A stretch of DNA of 64,000 nt from Apoderus coryli (lineage: Eukaryota > Arthropoda > Insecta > Coleoptera > Attelabidae): contig OU452206.1 of NCBI GenBank assembly GCA_911728435.2, positions 16,770,297 through 16,834,296 of the forward strand. The letters run 5' to 3'. The position numbers were made by a program, and so were the translations under genes. The notes beneath the pieces are model-generated. The model saw only the letters and a list, made by a program, of their open reading frames with translations, did no database searches and was not told where the DNA came from. Shown here one piece after another: positions 12,223-23,790 of the stretch (position 1 is its first letter; each line of letters opens with the position of its first letter).

Positions 12223-12625
12223 AAAAATACGTTAAAATATTATTAAGACAGGGATTGTGTAAAAGTACACGTAACTTAGCGTAGTTTTATGTTGTAATTT
12301 TATGGTTATTAGTGTATTTTTACATCACATGCAGCGTAATTTTACACCAAATTCAGTGTAACTTTAATATTTGTAATTTTACCTTATTACTGTATTTTTA
12401 CACTAAATGTTGCGTTTGCAAAAAAATTACAGCCTTAGTTTATGTAAAAATACGTTAAAATATTGGTATTATTTAGACAGCGATTGTGTAAAAGTACACG
12501 TAACTTGGCGTACTTTTATGTTGTAATTTTATGGTTATTAGTGTATTTTTACATCACATGCAGCGTAATTTTACACCAAATTAAGTGTAACTTTAATATT
12601 TGTAATTTTACCTTAATATTGCTTC
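12223..12625. repeat. Two tandem copies of a 223 bp unit rich in GTAAAATTAC-type dyads
   Basis: AAAAATACGTTAAAATATT at 12223 recurs at 12446, and the following bases are almost the same for about 180 bp. Inside each unit the motif GTA(A/T)nTAC appears several times in both directions (GTAAAAATAC, GTGTATTTTTACA, GTAATTTTACACC). This gives each copy several possible small hairpins. Confidence 0.85.
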
Positions 12626-12756
12626 TGCAATGGAAGCTCAAATCTTGTACTATAGCCGAATCCCAATGGCGCCAAAGGCATCATTTCGAAGCTCTACCCG
12701 ATGATCTGCAGAAGGAGTAAGACGCCCTTGCAGGTCAAGCTTCAAAAGATTAAGGC

Positions 12757-13098
12757 TTGATCTATGCCAGTCCAGGGGGATACGCGGCACCATCGTACTT
12801 TAAAGGATTAGAGACCACCGAGAACAAGGCAAGAAGAATGGCAGTTTGTGTCAAACGCACAGATCCGAAGGGACCTCAAACTCGACTCCATGGGGTTGAG
12901 AAGGCCTTTGCAATGGCAGAGACAGATGTAAACCCACTGATTCGCAAAGCAGTCAACTATAATTTAGAAGAGACGGTGGCAGGCGATAACGGAGACCAAG
13001 GAGTCAACTCTGACGAAGAAATCCCCAGCCTGAAGACATCAATTGATATAATTAATTGGTTAATTAATATATTCTTTATTTTAGCTCAATTAATCTAA
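12757..13098 (+). CDS. Unidentified open reading frame in a GC-richer island
   Basis: I do not recognise this sequence. The 113-residue frame has no family motif that I know. Its body, from about 12760 to 13045, is clearly richer in G+C and more hydrophilic (many E, K, R, D) than the AT-rich DNA around it, then it drifts into AT-rich intron-like sequence that ends in TTTTAG near 13084. Upstream, 12640-12755 continues in a related frame with two stops (after DDLQKE and after GQASKD). Together this looks like the remnant of a real coding sequence (host gene piece, captured gene or transposon ORF1). A functional gene is unlikely. Confidence 0.3.
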   Translation: MIYASPGGYAAPSYFKGLETTENKARRMAVCVKRTDPKGPQTRLHGVEKAFAMAETDVNPLIRKAVNYNLEETVAGDNGDQGVNSDEEIPSLKTSIDIINWLINIFFILAQLI

Positions 13099-13689
13099 AT
13101 GTATGTTACAGAGTGTTCTCTAGGCACACAAACAGAGACCAACAGAAACAGAGGCCCATCAACAACAGAAGACTACGCAGCAACAGAGGACAGAACAAAT
13201 GGGAACATAGAATACCCTGGGTATCTATCGAGATTTCTCTCCCTTAGCTAAAACAAAAAAACCTCGACCTTCGACTGTCTAACAAAAAATTCACTAATGA
13301 TGCGCTACAGGTTGTTTTGATTGGTTAACGAATCTTGTAAAATGCGTTCTAGATGTATTAGTTTGGTTACAATGACAATAATATTCATATAGTTAGGTAG
13401 ACTTTTTTGACGCTAACATGCATTTCTTGTGAGAATCACTTGAAATTATGGTTATACAAACTATGTAAATGACAATATTATTCTAGTTAGGATAGCTTTT
13501 GGTGCTAATGCGTGTTTCTAGTGAGGATAATAATAAATTATGATTATGCTAACTATAATCAAGTTGACGATGTACCTATATAATGATTTCATAACGATGT
13601 GAAATCTTAAGGCCTTGCCGTGGTAACTGAAGAATTGATTGCGTTGACTACAAAAATCCTAACAATATCTTTCAGTCAGCCACGATAAT

Positions 13690-13935
13690 TATTGTCGTGT
13701 GATGGCGTCACTGCACACTACAGTTTACAAATACTTTCTTAAACAAGAACTTTCCAAACCGGTGGTAAGGTCGAGGTAGTCCGCATAATTGGTCAGCTAG
13801 ATCGCCCTCTGGATTATTTTCTTTGGGGTGGTTTAAATCATTGGTATATTCAAGTAAAGTAAACTAGCGGATAAGCATCAATTCATAGAACCACCTTAGT
13901 TGACAGGTGTATAGAAGTAAACGCTGTTTTTTGTT
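13690..13935 (+). pseudogene. Mariner-type transposase C-terminal relic
   Basis: Broken forward frames read DGVTAHYSLQ (a QQDGATAHY-like second Asp block), then RPLDYFLWGGL (third Asp block) and a CIEVNA C-terminal block. Several small deletions and stops separate them. It sits about 70 bp inside the right edge of the element ending at 14004. Confidence 0.65.
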
Positions 13936-14004
13936 TAACCATAAAACCAAAACTAAATAATTTAATAAAAATCTTAGACTGAATATTGAGATTTCCACCC
14001 TGTA

Positions 14005-15110
14005 TATGTACACATGCTCGTTATAACATTATTTTTTTTATGCAAAATACTGACCCCAACATGTCATACATTTGTTCTTGCATTAATTCCAACAATTAGT
14101 GAAAATATTACGATGCGGTACCAGTTTATTTATTAAATAAGAACATGACAATATGTAATTTGCTTATACAAGGCATATTAATTAAGGCCAAACGTTATAA
14201 ATGGATAATAACAAATTTGGTACTAAAATATTGTAATAAATCAAGTTTATAATTATTATTCGTTCGTCATTTAGATTAAGTGATTCATTAAGAGCATTAT
14301 TGTAATTGTAGACAGTTTATGCAGACAGTTTAATAGCAACTGGTAAATAGCGCAAAAAAATAACATAAATTTAACTGGTAATCTAAGCGGAAATCAGCAG
14401 ATTTCCTGATTAATAAATCAACCAACTCAAAGCAATCAATGAATTACAATAATTATGGGTACGATAAATTCAACTGGTATATTATGGCAGAAAGTGCTAA
14501 GTCAAATTGTTTCTATATCACAAATATCTGCAAGTGCTTGAAAAATATTGCATAAACGATTATAGTTAGTTGATTTGTTTCATTGTATGATGCAAATAAA
14601 ATGACGTTTTCAAATATCTTCTAGAGCAAAACTGCCTCCCCAAGCCCGCGGGCCACAATATGGAGTAAATCTCAGTTGGTTATTTTTGTGCGTTGCTTTT
14701 ATGAACATTGGAATGTATGTCAAGATTTACTAGAATTGTGTTAACTCTTTCAGGCACTGTACTGTACCAAAAAATTACTGTAGGTGTAGGGTTTAATTTG
14801 ACAACACCAGAGAAGTCTAAATGAAGAAGTGTAAATGCAGAAGTAGTGCGGCTTTATTCAAAGCGAAACGTCTTTGAGGTAACGGTCAGACATTCTCACT
14901 AGGCTCAAATTATTTCTCAGGAAGAGGACTATTAGAACAAAAATGAAAGAATCCAAAAAACTGGGAATACGGGGGTCGTTTCAAACAAAATATCAGAATA
15001 TGTATGTTAATATATCAAGGGTTATAGTTCGTAACCGAGAAGGTGTCAGGTATTACGCGAAAACGTGATTTTGCTGTTTTTCTTTTGTTTCTGTAGAAAT
15101 AAGTTCTAAA
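14005..15110. other. AT-rich intergenic sequence, nothing recognised
   Basis: No ORF of note, no inverted termini and no RNA gene seen. Confidence 0.5.
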
Positions 15111-15117
15111 GGTAAGC

Positions 15118-16285
15118 AGATATAATAATAATAATAATAACGTTTATTTTGCCAAAATAAAACAATTATAACAATATTACAGGAAAGCCCTCAAAACGGT
15201 TAACAACAAAATTTACTAGGTACAATAACAATGTTAAATTAATCAGCAAAATAGACATGTCTAACTCACAAAATCTTTATAAAGATTGTCCGTGAGCTTA
15301 ACATATCTACCAGGCCGCAGAACCAGCACATCTGGCTTCTAATACACCTTAATAAAAAACACAACAACAAAAAAATCACAACACACTACACAAAGAAAAA
15401 GGCTAAGACTGAAATGACTTGAGTATATAAAGAAAAACAGAAAAAAAAATCCAAATATGATTCACAGAATCAAAGAAAACCGATAAGAGTCTGAAACTCT
15501 TCTCGAATCTTGCCACGCATGTATTCCTTTACAGATGCCTTAAAACTCTTCAAAGGGCTTGGATATGACTTCCGGAGGTAAGAGATTGTAAAACCGTGGG
15601 GCCAAATACATATAGTGTCTCTGACCTATTGATTTAGACGAGAAAGGAGTTCTGTATGAATCCTGTCTAGTTCGTGTATGATAGTCATGCTGAATTGGCT
15701 CCAGCAAATGTTTGGTTCTGTGTTGGTGAAGAACAGCCGAAAGGAAAAAAAGCCTCATAATATCAAACACTCCTGCTTCAGAAAAAAGTTGACTTGTTGG
15801 GTATAGTCGGCTTTTATTAAGTATGATTTTTAAAATATATTTTTGTGCAGTTTCCAATTTTTTTATATGGGCAACCACTGCACTACCCCATGCCAAAATT
15901 CCATAATTTATTCTGGATTCTACAAGAGCGTAGTATAATGTTTTTAAATATTGTACTGTTAGTACAGCTTTGGAGCGTTTAAATCTATGGAATAGGGATC
16001 TTATAGTTTGAGTAACTTTGTCTATATGAGTGTCCCATCGAAGATGGGGATCAAAGAAAATGCCAAGGTACTTGACTGAGCTGACCGGGTGCAAAACCAG
16101 TTCATTGTGAGGTGTCTGGATACAAATTCTATCGAAGTCAGGCAGACCCAGCCTATTGCATGAGAAGGGCAGATAGTGTGTTTTTTCAAAATTGATTGTG
16201 AGTAATCTAGAATCAAACCAATCCTTCAACAGAACCAAATCCTGCTCAACCTCATCCTTCAAAGCACACCAAGAGGCGTTTTCGT
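15118..16285 (-). pseudogene. 5'-truncated LINE (CR1/L2-like) with microsatellite 3' tail
   Basis: The minus frame 16262-15540 (240 residues) carries the region after the palm motif of a LINE reverse transcriptase: LTINFEKTHYLPF, SSVKYLGIFFDPHLRWDTHI and ALVESRINYGILAWG, ending at FEEF. A one-base shift at about 15541 then continues in another frame as KASVKEYMRGKI to a stop near 15478. The FADD core and everything upstream are missing. About 350 bp of 3' untranslated sequence ends in a (TTA)n run on the minus strand (15121-15140), the sort of simple-repeat tail made by CR1/L2-type elements. The relic at 35245-35880 has a matching tail. Confidence 0.85.
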
Positions 16286-16406
16286 AATATATAGCAATAT
16301 GTATTTTTTATAAACATTTATACCCTAGTTGCATTGTTGCTAGTGTACTCAACAATATTATTTATTGAAAATTATTGTTTAGTTTTATTTTGAGCAAATG
16401 TAAAAC

Positions 16407-16781
16407 TTGATTATTTGTTTAAATTTAATTATTTTTTTAGTTAAAATTGATTTACCATTTAAATTAATCGGAATGACATATAACGAACTCATTGAGGACA
16501 TTCAAGGTATGCCATCTGATCTAGAATCACTCGTTGACGACTCGGAGGAAGAATGCCAGGAAGAGATTGACGAAACCAATATGCCACAAGACATGATTCT
16601 TATGGAACCCGACACTGATGTCGACTCAGAAGATGATCTGCCTCTTTCAGTGTTGCAGACCCAATTACAAACCTCGTCTCAGTCAACCGATAGATGTGAT
16701 TGGTCAAAACTTGTATATCCCCAGAAACCAGTTGATTTTGTTGCCGATTCTGGAATTACTGATATTGTGAAGATGATATGA
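16407..16781 (+). pseudogene. Possible piggyBac-type transposase N-terminal fragment
   Basis: The frame reads a very acidic region (DLESLVDDSEEEC, DTDVDSEDDLPLSVL) followed by DWSKLVYPQKP, which resembles the acidic N terminus and start of the catalytic domain in piggyBac-derived proteins. It stops at 16781 without any DDD core. An intron-like TTTTTTTAG lies just before codon one of the conserved part (16432-16440). The assignment rests on composition and a short similarity only; it may be another acidic protein. Confidence 0.35.
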
Positions 16782-16795
16782 TATAAGAAAGTTGG

Positions 16796-17535
16796 ACCAC
16801 GCCCAGATTCTCTGAGACATCCTGTATATGTAAAGTAGAGCTTTTGAAAAAACTTATTTTGAACCATTCAATTTTTTCTAAAACGTCAAATTAAAAGTAT
16901 AGCCGGACACCCGGTACATATATTACGTATATGATATGGAGAGCTCAAAAATGTTGACATTTGAACTTGTAAAATCAATGTTATATAATTTTTTCCCAAC
17001 AGCCCTCGTATATCGATAAGAATGTAACTTTTTCAAGAAAACTGGTGATTCAGAAAAATGTGTAAAGACGTTAATGAAATTGTTAAATAAACTAAAAATT
17101 ATCGACTAAAATGTTCGTTTCATCTTAAAATGGATTGCGTAGGTAAATATTAACATACCAAATCTGTTAAATGCTAACGAATTGTAGTAATATTTAACTA
17201 AATGCCTTTAGATGGAATTGTTCACACGTTAAATTATTAATGTTACGACGGATTTCTATCTAACATTCTCTTACAAACTAAAGAAAAAGAGTTCAATGTT
17301 AACATTTATTTATTTAAATTTGTTTAATCATTTCGATTTTAAACAGTTATAGTACAAAGTAGTTACATATATGATAAATATTATTATTATTATTAAAAAT
17401 ATTTCTTTTCATGTAAATGAAATAACATTAATTGTCCCAAAAAATTAGACTTTAAGAAGCTGTGGTGTCAGTCAAGTTGCCTTACAAATTCTACTATTAA
17501 ACTATGTGCTAGGATTTGCACCCTAAACGAAAAAT
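16796..17535. other. AT-rich sequence with MITE edge
   Basis: A CATCCTGTATATG edge at about 16815 resembles the shared CAGGGTG-type termini. Nothing else is recognised. Confidence 0.45.
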
Positions 17536-17558
17536 AATTATGTTAAGAAAATACAACA

Positions 17559-17894
17559 TTGAGGTTTGTCACAAAAATAAACGACAACAATTTAAAAACA
17601 CAAATTTATACCAAACTCAAAACTAAAATCCCAAAAAAGAACAACACCCATGTGGTATACCAAATACCATGTAAAAATTGCGATGGCGTGTATATAGGAC
17701 AAACAAAACAACATCTTGTAAAAAGGTTAAACTGCCACAAAAATCCTAATAGTGGAAATACTGCCTTAAAACAACATATCGAAGAACATAACCACGATTT
17801 TAATTTTGAATCCACTGATATTCTAGCTAAAGAAACCAACACAAAGAAGAGAGAAATTTTAGAGATGATTCACATAAAAAAGAACATAACATAA
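17559..17894 (+). pseudogene. GIY-YIG endonuclease domain of a Penelope-like element
   Basis: The frame carries the GIY-YIG signature as GVYIGQT preceded by YQIPCKNCD (a CxxC pair), then LVKRLNCHK, a histidine-rich ALKQHIEEHNHDF and a KKREILEMIHI helix. This is the nicking endonuclease at the C terminus of Penelope-like reverse transcriptases. The frame lacks the upstream reverse transcriptase; an LRKYNIE stretch in another frame at about 17543-17562 suggests a frameshift just upstream. The C terminus stops soon after IKKN, where family members normally run a little further. Confidence 0.8.
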
Positions 17895-18335
17895 TTTTTG
17901 GGAAAATATTTGTTTTTCGAAACTTACCTTGTTATCGTATAAACTTAAATACGGTAAATTAGAAGTATTAAATTGACTAGGTGGTGTTAAACTATATTCA
18001 CTATCACTGTTTATGTGTTTTGAAATTAGCGAAATACTTAATTATAATTATTATTAATTATAAATACCAAAACTGTCAATTTGGTGTTTGTATTTTCGGC
18101 GTTGCTATGGTGATTTTTCATGCCCGCCACTACTTTTGTCATTACCAGGAAATCGGGTAAATGATAAACAGCATTACAATGTACTACATTTTCAAATCAT
18201 GATTGAACATATAATAAAGGCATTTCAAGACAGTCGTAGAAAAAAAGTTTTGTTGAATACATGTTTTTGTTTTATGTTAATGAAATATTTAATATTTTTT
18301 AGAAATTATAAAAAAAAAGAAGAAGATTCTGTTGC

Positions 18336-18373
18336 CTGAAGAAAACAACGTAATGTTGTCGAAACGTTGTACG
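18336..18373 (+). ncRNA. Hammerhead-ribozyme-like core at Penelope 3' end (incomplete)
   Basis: CTGAAGA (18336-18342) matches the CUGANGA core. A 5 bp stem ACAAC/GTTGT with a GTAAT loop follows, then GAAA (18361-18364), then a 3 bp stem CGT/ACG with a TGT loop (18365-18373). Penelope-like elements are known to carry hammerhead ribozymes. However, the stem II base is offset by unpaired A residues, the U-H cleavage triplet expected after the last stem is absent (an A run follows), and I could not pair helix I. It may be degenerate. Confidence 0.25.
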
Positions 18374-18400
18374 AAAAAAAAAATGTGACATGAAATAAAT

Positions 18401-19479
18401 ATTATTTCAAAAAACTAGTTTTAGCTGAACCTCATTCCCAAGAAAATCGACTAGTAAAAAAATTAAATAATAAGGTTCAAGAAAACTTTCAAGAAAAATC
18501 AATGGTTTTATAAATACCTCCCTATTGAACAAAGTTATTCTTATTATTAGGCCTCAAAACGTCAATTTTGACATAAATCTTCAAATAAGTAAACCACGGC
18601 TGAACTTAGCTATAAGACATTATACTATACAAATTACATCTCGAGTACAGAGTGGAGCTCTTAATATACTTGTGAATTTCCATAGCTTTCAGATTTGCAC
18701 TTTTCTCAATCATGGTCTTTCCCGGAGGGACATGGTGTATAATATACCCATACCAACAACCTCACTGCATTACCCAACAATAAAAAATAAGAAAATGAAC
18801 CCAATTCTAATTTAAAATTTAAATTGCTCCACAGTGTACCTATATCGAGATCGTTTGATGATCAGGCGGTTTTTAAAAAGCTTATAGAGTCTAATAAAAC
18901 AAAAACAAAATAACCGTTACATGCCAATACCACTAGCTTTCAAATAACTATTTGAAAAATGTTTTCTTTACCGATAAGGATTTTATAATATATTTTAAGT
19001 AATTATTTATTTTTAAAACTACTAACATGGGTAATCAATATAATTATTATCGTGGGCAGCATGTAATTAAATTAGGTGTAAAAATAAAGTGCAGAATAAA
19101 ATTGGAAAAAAACGTATGGCGACTATTAAAACTAATGCGCTTGAAGCGATGATCATGATAAGCTCGAATGCGCTTTTTATTGCCCCAGCTTTTTTTTATT
19201 TTTAAATTTATTAACGACAATCAAACAAGTAGTGGCTAGTGGCAGTAAATTTATGGAGTACAGCTTACAATGTTTATATGACAGAAATCTACCTACTTTA
19301 GATAATTCAAACAGAATGATCTTAAGCTTCAATTATGGGAAGCTCAGCGTTTATGTTTCTAAATCAATTCCAAGCTGTGTCATTGATAGGTTTTACTTGT
19401 AATTGTAAAGATCGTAACAAAGGATAAACTTACAAGAAACAAAAACAAAATAATAAGTGTAAAAGTAATAATGATTTAA
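18401..19479. other. AT-rich intergenic sequence, nothing recognised
   Basis: A 96-residue forward ORF at 18525-18815 has no motif that I know, and its composition is ordinary. No termini or RNA genes seen. Confidence 0.45.
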
Positions 19480-21010
19480 TTTATGACCTTTTTATCATTT
19501 ATCTAAAATTTATATAATATTTTTATTTTTGTTTTAGACGTCAGCTATTTTTTTTTTTAAGTATCGGGTTTTGTTCATTTTTCTTCTCTTTGGATGCACT
19601 ATTTATACAAACATATTTTTTATTTCAGATCTTCTAGGCCAAGTTGTACGCATTTTTTTTTAGTTTTATTATAAAATTTATTTTGTCCCCTTTTCTATGA
19701 ACGCCTATGTAAACAAAATTGTTATGCTGCTGTTGTAAATTATCTTATATCAAAGCTATATATAATTAGCCAATTTTTCTGTTATATTTGGGAAAACATT
19801 TTTTTTTTCGTTTTTGACCTTTTTTTACACTATTTTCGAACGCCTGTGTGAAACAGTTCATTTATGTAACATTTTTGATGTTATATTCTATCACAACTAT
19901 CAAAAATTATTCCGTATTTCGAATAAGTTTAGGAAGTACCTATATATTTTTTTATGTTGACCTCTTTTACACTATTTACGAACGCCTATGAAAACAAGTT
20001 ATTTATAACACATTTTATAGGTTATATTCTATCAAAGCTATAAATAACTAGTCAATATTTCTGCTATTTTTAAGAAGTACGTTTTTTTCTAACCTTTTAC
20101 CCCATTTTACAATTTTTTCGAATGTCAATGTGGTCTAATTGTTTAAGTTAAATATTTTAGGTTATATTTAATTAAACGCACAAAACATTATTTCGGATAA
20201 GTTTAAGAACTATGATTTTTTTAATTTTTGAACCCTCTTTTAACCTTTTGCCTACGCTCAATGTTAATCACCACCTATAAATATCCTGTATTATTTTCGT
20301 ACCAAATGTGGTTAAAATCCGTTAAGTGGTTTTTGAGTTATCAGGGATACAAATTTTTTTTTACCCTTTTATAGAATTTTCACGGACGCCTATGGTACAT
20401 TAATTTTTGTCGTGTATTTTTAATACCAAGTCAACTCGTTAAATATAAATTTTTTTTCATTTTAAATATTTTTTTTATTTTACCCCCTTTTCTACTATTT
20501 ACGAACGCCTATGTAAATAAAAATGTTATGCTGCATTTGGTAGGTTTTCTTATATCAAAGCTATATATAATTAGCCAATTTTTCTGGTATATTTGGGAAA
20601 CATTTTTTATCAAAGCTATGAATAACTAGTAAATATTTCTGCTATGTTTAAGAAATACGTTTTTTTTTAAATATTTTTACTCCATTTTACACTATTTTCG
20701 AACGCCAATGTGGTCTAATATTTTATGTTCAATATTTTATATTTTATATGTTATATTCAATATTTATATTTTATAGGTTATATTCAATTAAATGCGTAAA
20801 AAATTATGCAGTATTTCGGATAAGTTTAAGAACTATGAATTTTTTTAATTTTTGAACCCTTTTTTAAACCCCTTGCCTACGCTCAATGTCTCTCAAAATC
20901 TAATCAGCTCCTTGCCATGTCCAATAGTATTTTTGTACCAAATTTGGTTAAAATCTGTTAAGCGGTTTTTGCGTTTTCGATACAGACAGACAGACAGACA
21001 TTTTTTTAAA
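19480..21010. repeat. Diverged tandem repeats around a GAACGCCTATGT core
   Basis: The block 'TTTTACACTATTTTCGAACGCCTATG' type (variants at about 19695, 19835, 19977, 20118, 20384, 20500, 20697) recurs every 120-270 bp. It is linked to a second block reading TATATCAAAGCTATA..TAATTAGCCAA. Two larger units end with CCTACGCTCAATGT then ACCAAATTTGGTTAAAATC(C/T)G plus GTTAAG(C/T)GG, at 20255-20340 and 20875-20975, the second closing in an ACAGACAGACAG run. The same end block recurs once more at 42720-42845. This is probably the body and 3' end of an old repeated element. Confidence 0.7.
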
Positions 21011-21657
21011 ACTACTTATTTATGTATAAAATGACCAAAAACAAGTATTTCCGGTGAAACTAAAAAAAAAAATTTCCCTGAAACTAATAGTCTCCATAAA
21101 ATATTACATATATGATATGGAGCGCTAAAAATAACAAAAAACCATAAACATACTCGTCCAATAAATACTTAGATTGAGGTAAATCATTGATAAACAAATC
21201 AAATAAACTTTTTTGAAGAACACCTGATCTGCCTGCTCTTGCCTAAAAATGTTCAGATAATTTTTCGCATTTAATTTTTAGACACCTCCGACAATTCACT
21301 AGCCACAGGCTTGTAAAGCAAATACAAGTGAGTCTGAAGAACTCACTCGAAAATAACTTCCCCCATCCTACATAAGAGTAGTACTTTGTAGTCGGATGTT
21401 CATTATGTCTGGTAAATTAAAATAGTTGCACAAAAATATTATTATTAGTCCAGTTGGATGTTCCGTTTTTTTGCAATAATAATAATTAAAATGTTGATGA
21501 AAAAAAAAAAGAAAAAACTGTAGAAGTTCACATACGTTTATGCTATGCGAAGCGGACGTGTCAAATTTCAGCATATTTATTATGTGTTATTTTTAACATT
21601 TGTATTTATTATGGAAAACGAAATTGTGCAAAATTTTATGAAATGTAGGTTGGAAAC
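21011..21657. other. AT-rich intergenic sequence, nothing recognised
   Basis: No supported coding potential or repeats. Confidence 0.4.
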
Positions 21658-22039
21658 TACAGGTTGTCCCAATTATTGATTGTTACAAGCTGCGTCATTT
21701 TGAAAGATTAATTGGAACAGACAGCTTTTACAAAGCTCAATTTGGGGTTAAATCAAAATGAAACAACAAATCTGTTATCATAAACTGTTTCGCAATCTAA
21801 AAGCGACTTTCCATGTTTTTTTTTTTGTTTTTTTTTACTCAATTTTCTGTAAATTACTTTGTTTTGTTTAAAATACATTTAATTTTTGAAAAAGCTTTGT
21901 TTTATTGCGAATTATTATTGAATCGTTTAAGATAGACCCCTCAAATATGGTATTTTTGGAATCAGGCTATAAGAATCTTTAATAATAAAATAGAAAATTC
22001 AGGCTGTAATTTCTAAGTCGTTACTGGGACACCCTGCAT
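21658..22039. mobile_element. MITE with TACAGG(G/T)TGTCCCA termini
   Basis: The left end TACAGGTTGTCCCAATTA and the reverse complement of the right end (TGCAGGGTGTCCCAGTAAC) match. The span is about 380 bp with no ORF. It belongs to the mariner-like MITE pool repeated through this window. Confidence 0.7.
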
Positions 22040-23500
22040 ATAAGATAATATAAATATGCTGTAAGTAGTTTACATTAAGCCCTAAAACTTTTGTATTTAA
22101 CACTTTGTTCTACAGAGGGAAACAACAAAGTTAAGGGGGGTGTGCGTTTTAAAATGATCACCCAGTACACAATTTTATAGGAACTAAGAAAAAATTAAAA
22201 CAGCCCTCTACGACAGTATGATCATCAAAATATGTTTAAGGACTATTTACGACTTTGGATTAACTATACGTAGATATTAAATTATAAGATGTTATCATCA
22301 TGTTAAGTACCTATTAATAATTCTGTAACAGTGTCAATGAGATTAAATCCAATTGATTATATCTCTAATAGAAGATATAACAATATAACTAACATACTTA
22401 CATAATTTATATTTAGTTTTTTAAGGAGGGGGTGTACCGAGAATAGGTCATCCTTGCCTAGATTATTGATTGATTGTTTTGAAACTTGTGTAGTATTTTT
22501 TCCACTTGTGTAAACTTGTAAATGTGTAATTGTTGATTATTCGGAAATTGATTTTTTTTTGTTTTTTTCTCTTTTTTTTTTTCCTTTATTAGTTAAGAAT
22601 ATCGCTGTAATGAATTGCCAATGAATTAGACATTTAATTGTATATTGTTATGTAGTTTTTTTTAACTTTTGTATGTAGGGTAGGGTAATACGTATTTTAC
22701 GCCTTATTTACGCAAAATATTATTACACAACTGTCAGTCGTTTGGTTTTGGTTCGTGCCTTAGGCAAAATCTCCCTGTGGACTAAACACAATTTGTTCAC
22801 AACAACGAATCGATAAGAACGAAACCTTATTTTGTAATATTTTTCCATATTCCCACAATGGAATTATTGCAAAAAGGAAAAATAAAACAATCAAAGCTCA
22901 ATACAATACACCCGCAAATGTAATTTTATTAATTACCTATGACCGACCTTTAAATTGTGGCATAAGCAAGAAAACGCTGTTAAACACGCACAAACTTTCA
23001 AATGTATGTTAATTTTCTTTTTCTTTCTTTTTAATGAAATAGGTGTTAGTGTACAGGCCACACAACAATTTCTGTTTTAGAAAACGCTACACGTTCCCCG
23101 AGCATCATTAGCATTTATTTTACATTTTTAAAAAATGTTTTTAAAATATCTAAATTATTCTGTTTTTGTTTTCTTTATCTAATTAATCTGACAAAAGCCC
23201 GCCGCATAATTATAATCCTTTATTAATTAGTGTGTTATAGTAATGCCAAAGTTAGTTAATTGTTTTTCATATAATTGCACGTTGCCAACTGCACATTAAT
23301 AAATTATTTGTCTTAGTTAACTACTAAAACTAAAATTAGCACATTGGCAACGTTGATCTACACACGATTGTCCTTGCATACGGGAATACACTTTTTTAAT
23401 TGAGGGGAAGTCCCGTCGCGTCGCCTCAACGAGTAACAACTACTAGTGTTGAAATATTAGATTTTATACATTATACAAAATGAGCCTGCTTGCACAGCAT
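22040..23500. other. AT-rich intergenic sequence, nothing recognised
   Basis: No coding motif, RNA gene or termini identified. Confidence 0.4.
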
Positions 23501-23526
23501 CAATGTTTTCGGGCCGTTATATCTGT

Positions 23527-23790
23527 GAGATGTGGCTAGTCTATGGTGTTGTGGGTCTATGTGCTTGTACTGTCAAATGTCAATGTGTTGTCATATATAT
23601 TATAATATGTTGTATTTTACTCTTTTTTTTTTGAGGTTGCAGGAAGGGCTCTTAAGGTAGATATCCATAATACGACGTCTGGATGGCAACTAACTCTATA
23701 TTCAATATATATGCCAACACATTGACATTTGACAGTACAAGCACATAGACCAACAACACCATAGACTAGCCACATCTCAAAATATCAGCG
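23527..23790. repeat. Foldback inverted repeat, arms about 65 bp
   Basis: TGAGATGTGGCTAGTCTATG and the roughly 45 bases after it (23527-23594) return as the reverse complement at about 23712-23778, with at most a base or two of difference (GGGTCTATG versus TGGTCTATG). The loop is about 115 bp. No ORF. It could be a short MITE or a foldback transposon. Confidence 0.85.

Larger units (their letters stand above)
11989..14004 (+). mobile_element. Decayed mariner-type element with nested foreign sequence
   Basis: The left edge TACCGGGTGATTCAGGG plus GGAAATCTCAATATT at 11989 matches the reverse complement of the right edge (AATATTGAGATTTCC then ACCCTGTA, ending at 14004). A transposase C-terminal relic lies near the right edge in the matching orientation. 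The middle holds a tandem repeat (12223-12625) and a GC-richer ORF segment (12630-13250) that do not belong to a mariner, so the element has been invaded. Confidence 0.65.
17536..18400 (+). mobile_element. Penelope-like element, 3' portion
   Basis: It contains the GIY-YIG endonuclease end of a Penelope-like polyprotein (17559-17894) followed by about 500 bp of non-coding 3' sequence, ending in a CTGAAGA...GAAAC block (18336-18365) that recurs at Penelope-like element ends. The reverse transcriptase core is absent, fitting 5' truncation. Part of the non-coding sequence (about 17905-18160) has a second, inverted copy at 55815-56085. Confidence 0.75.
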
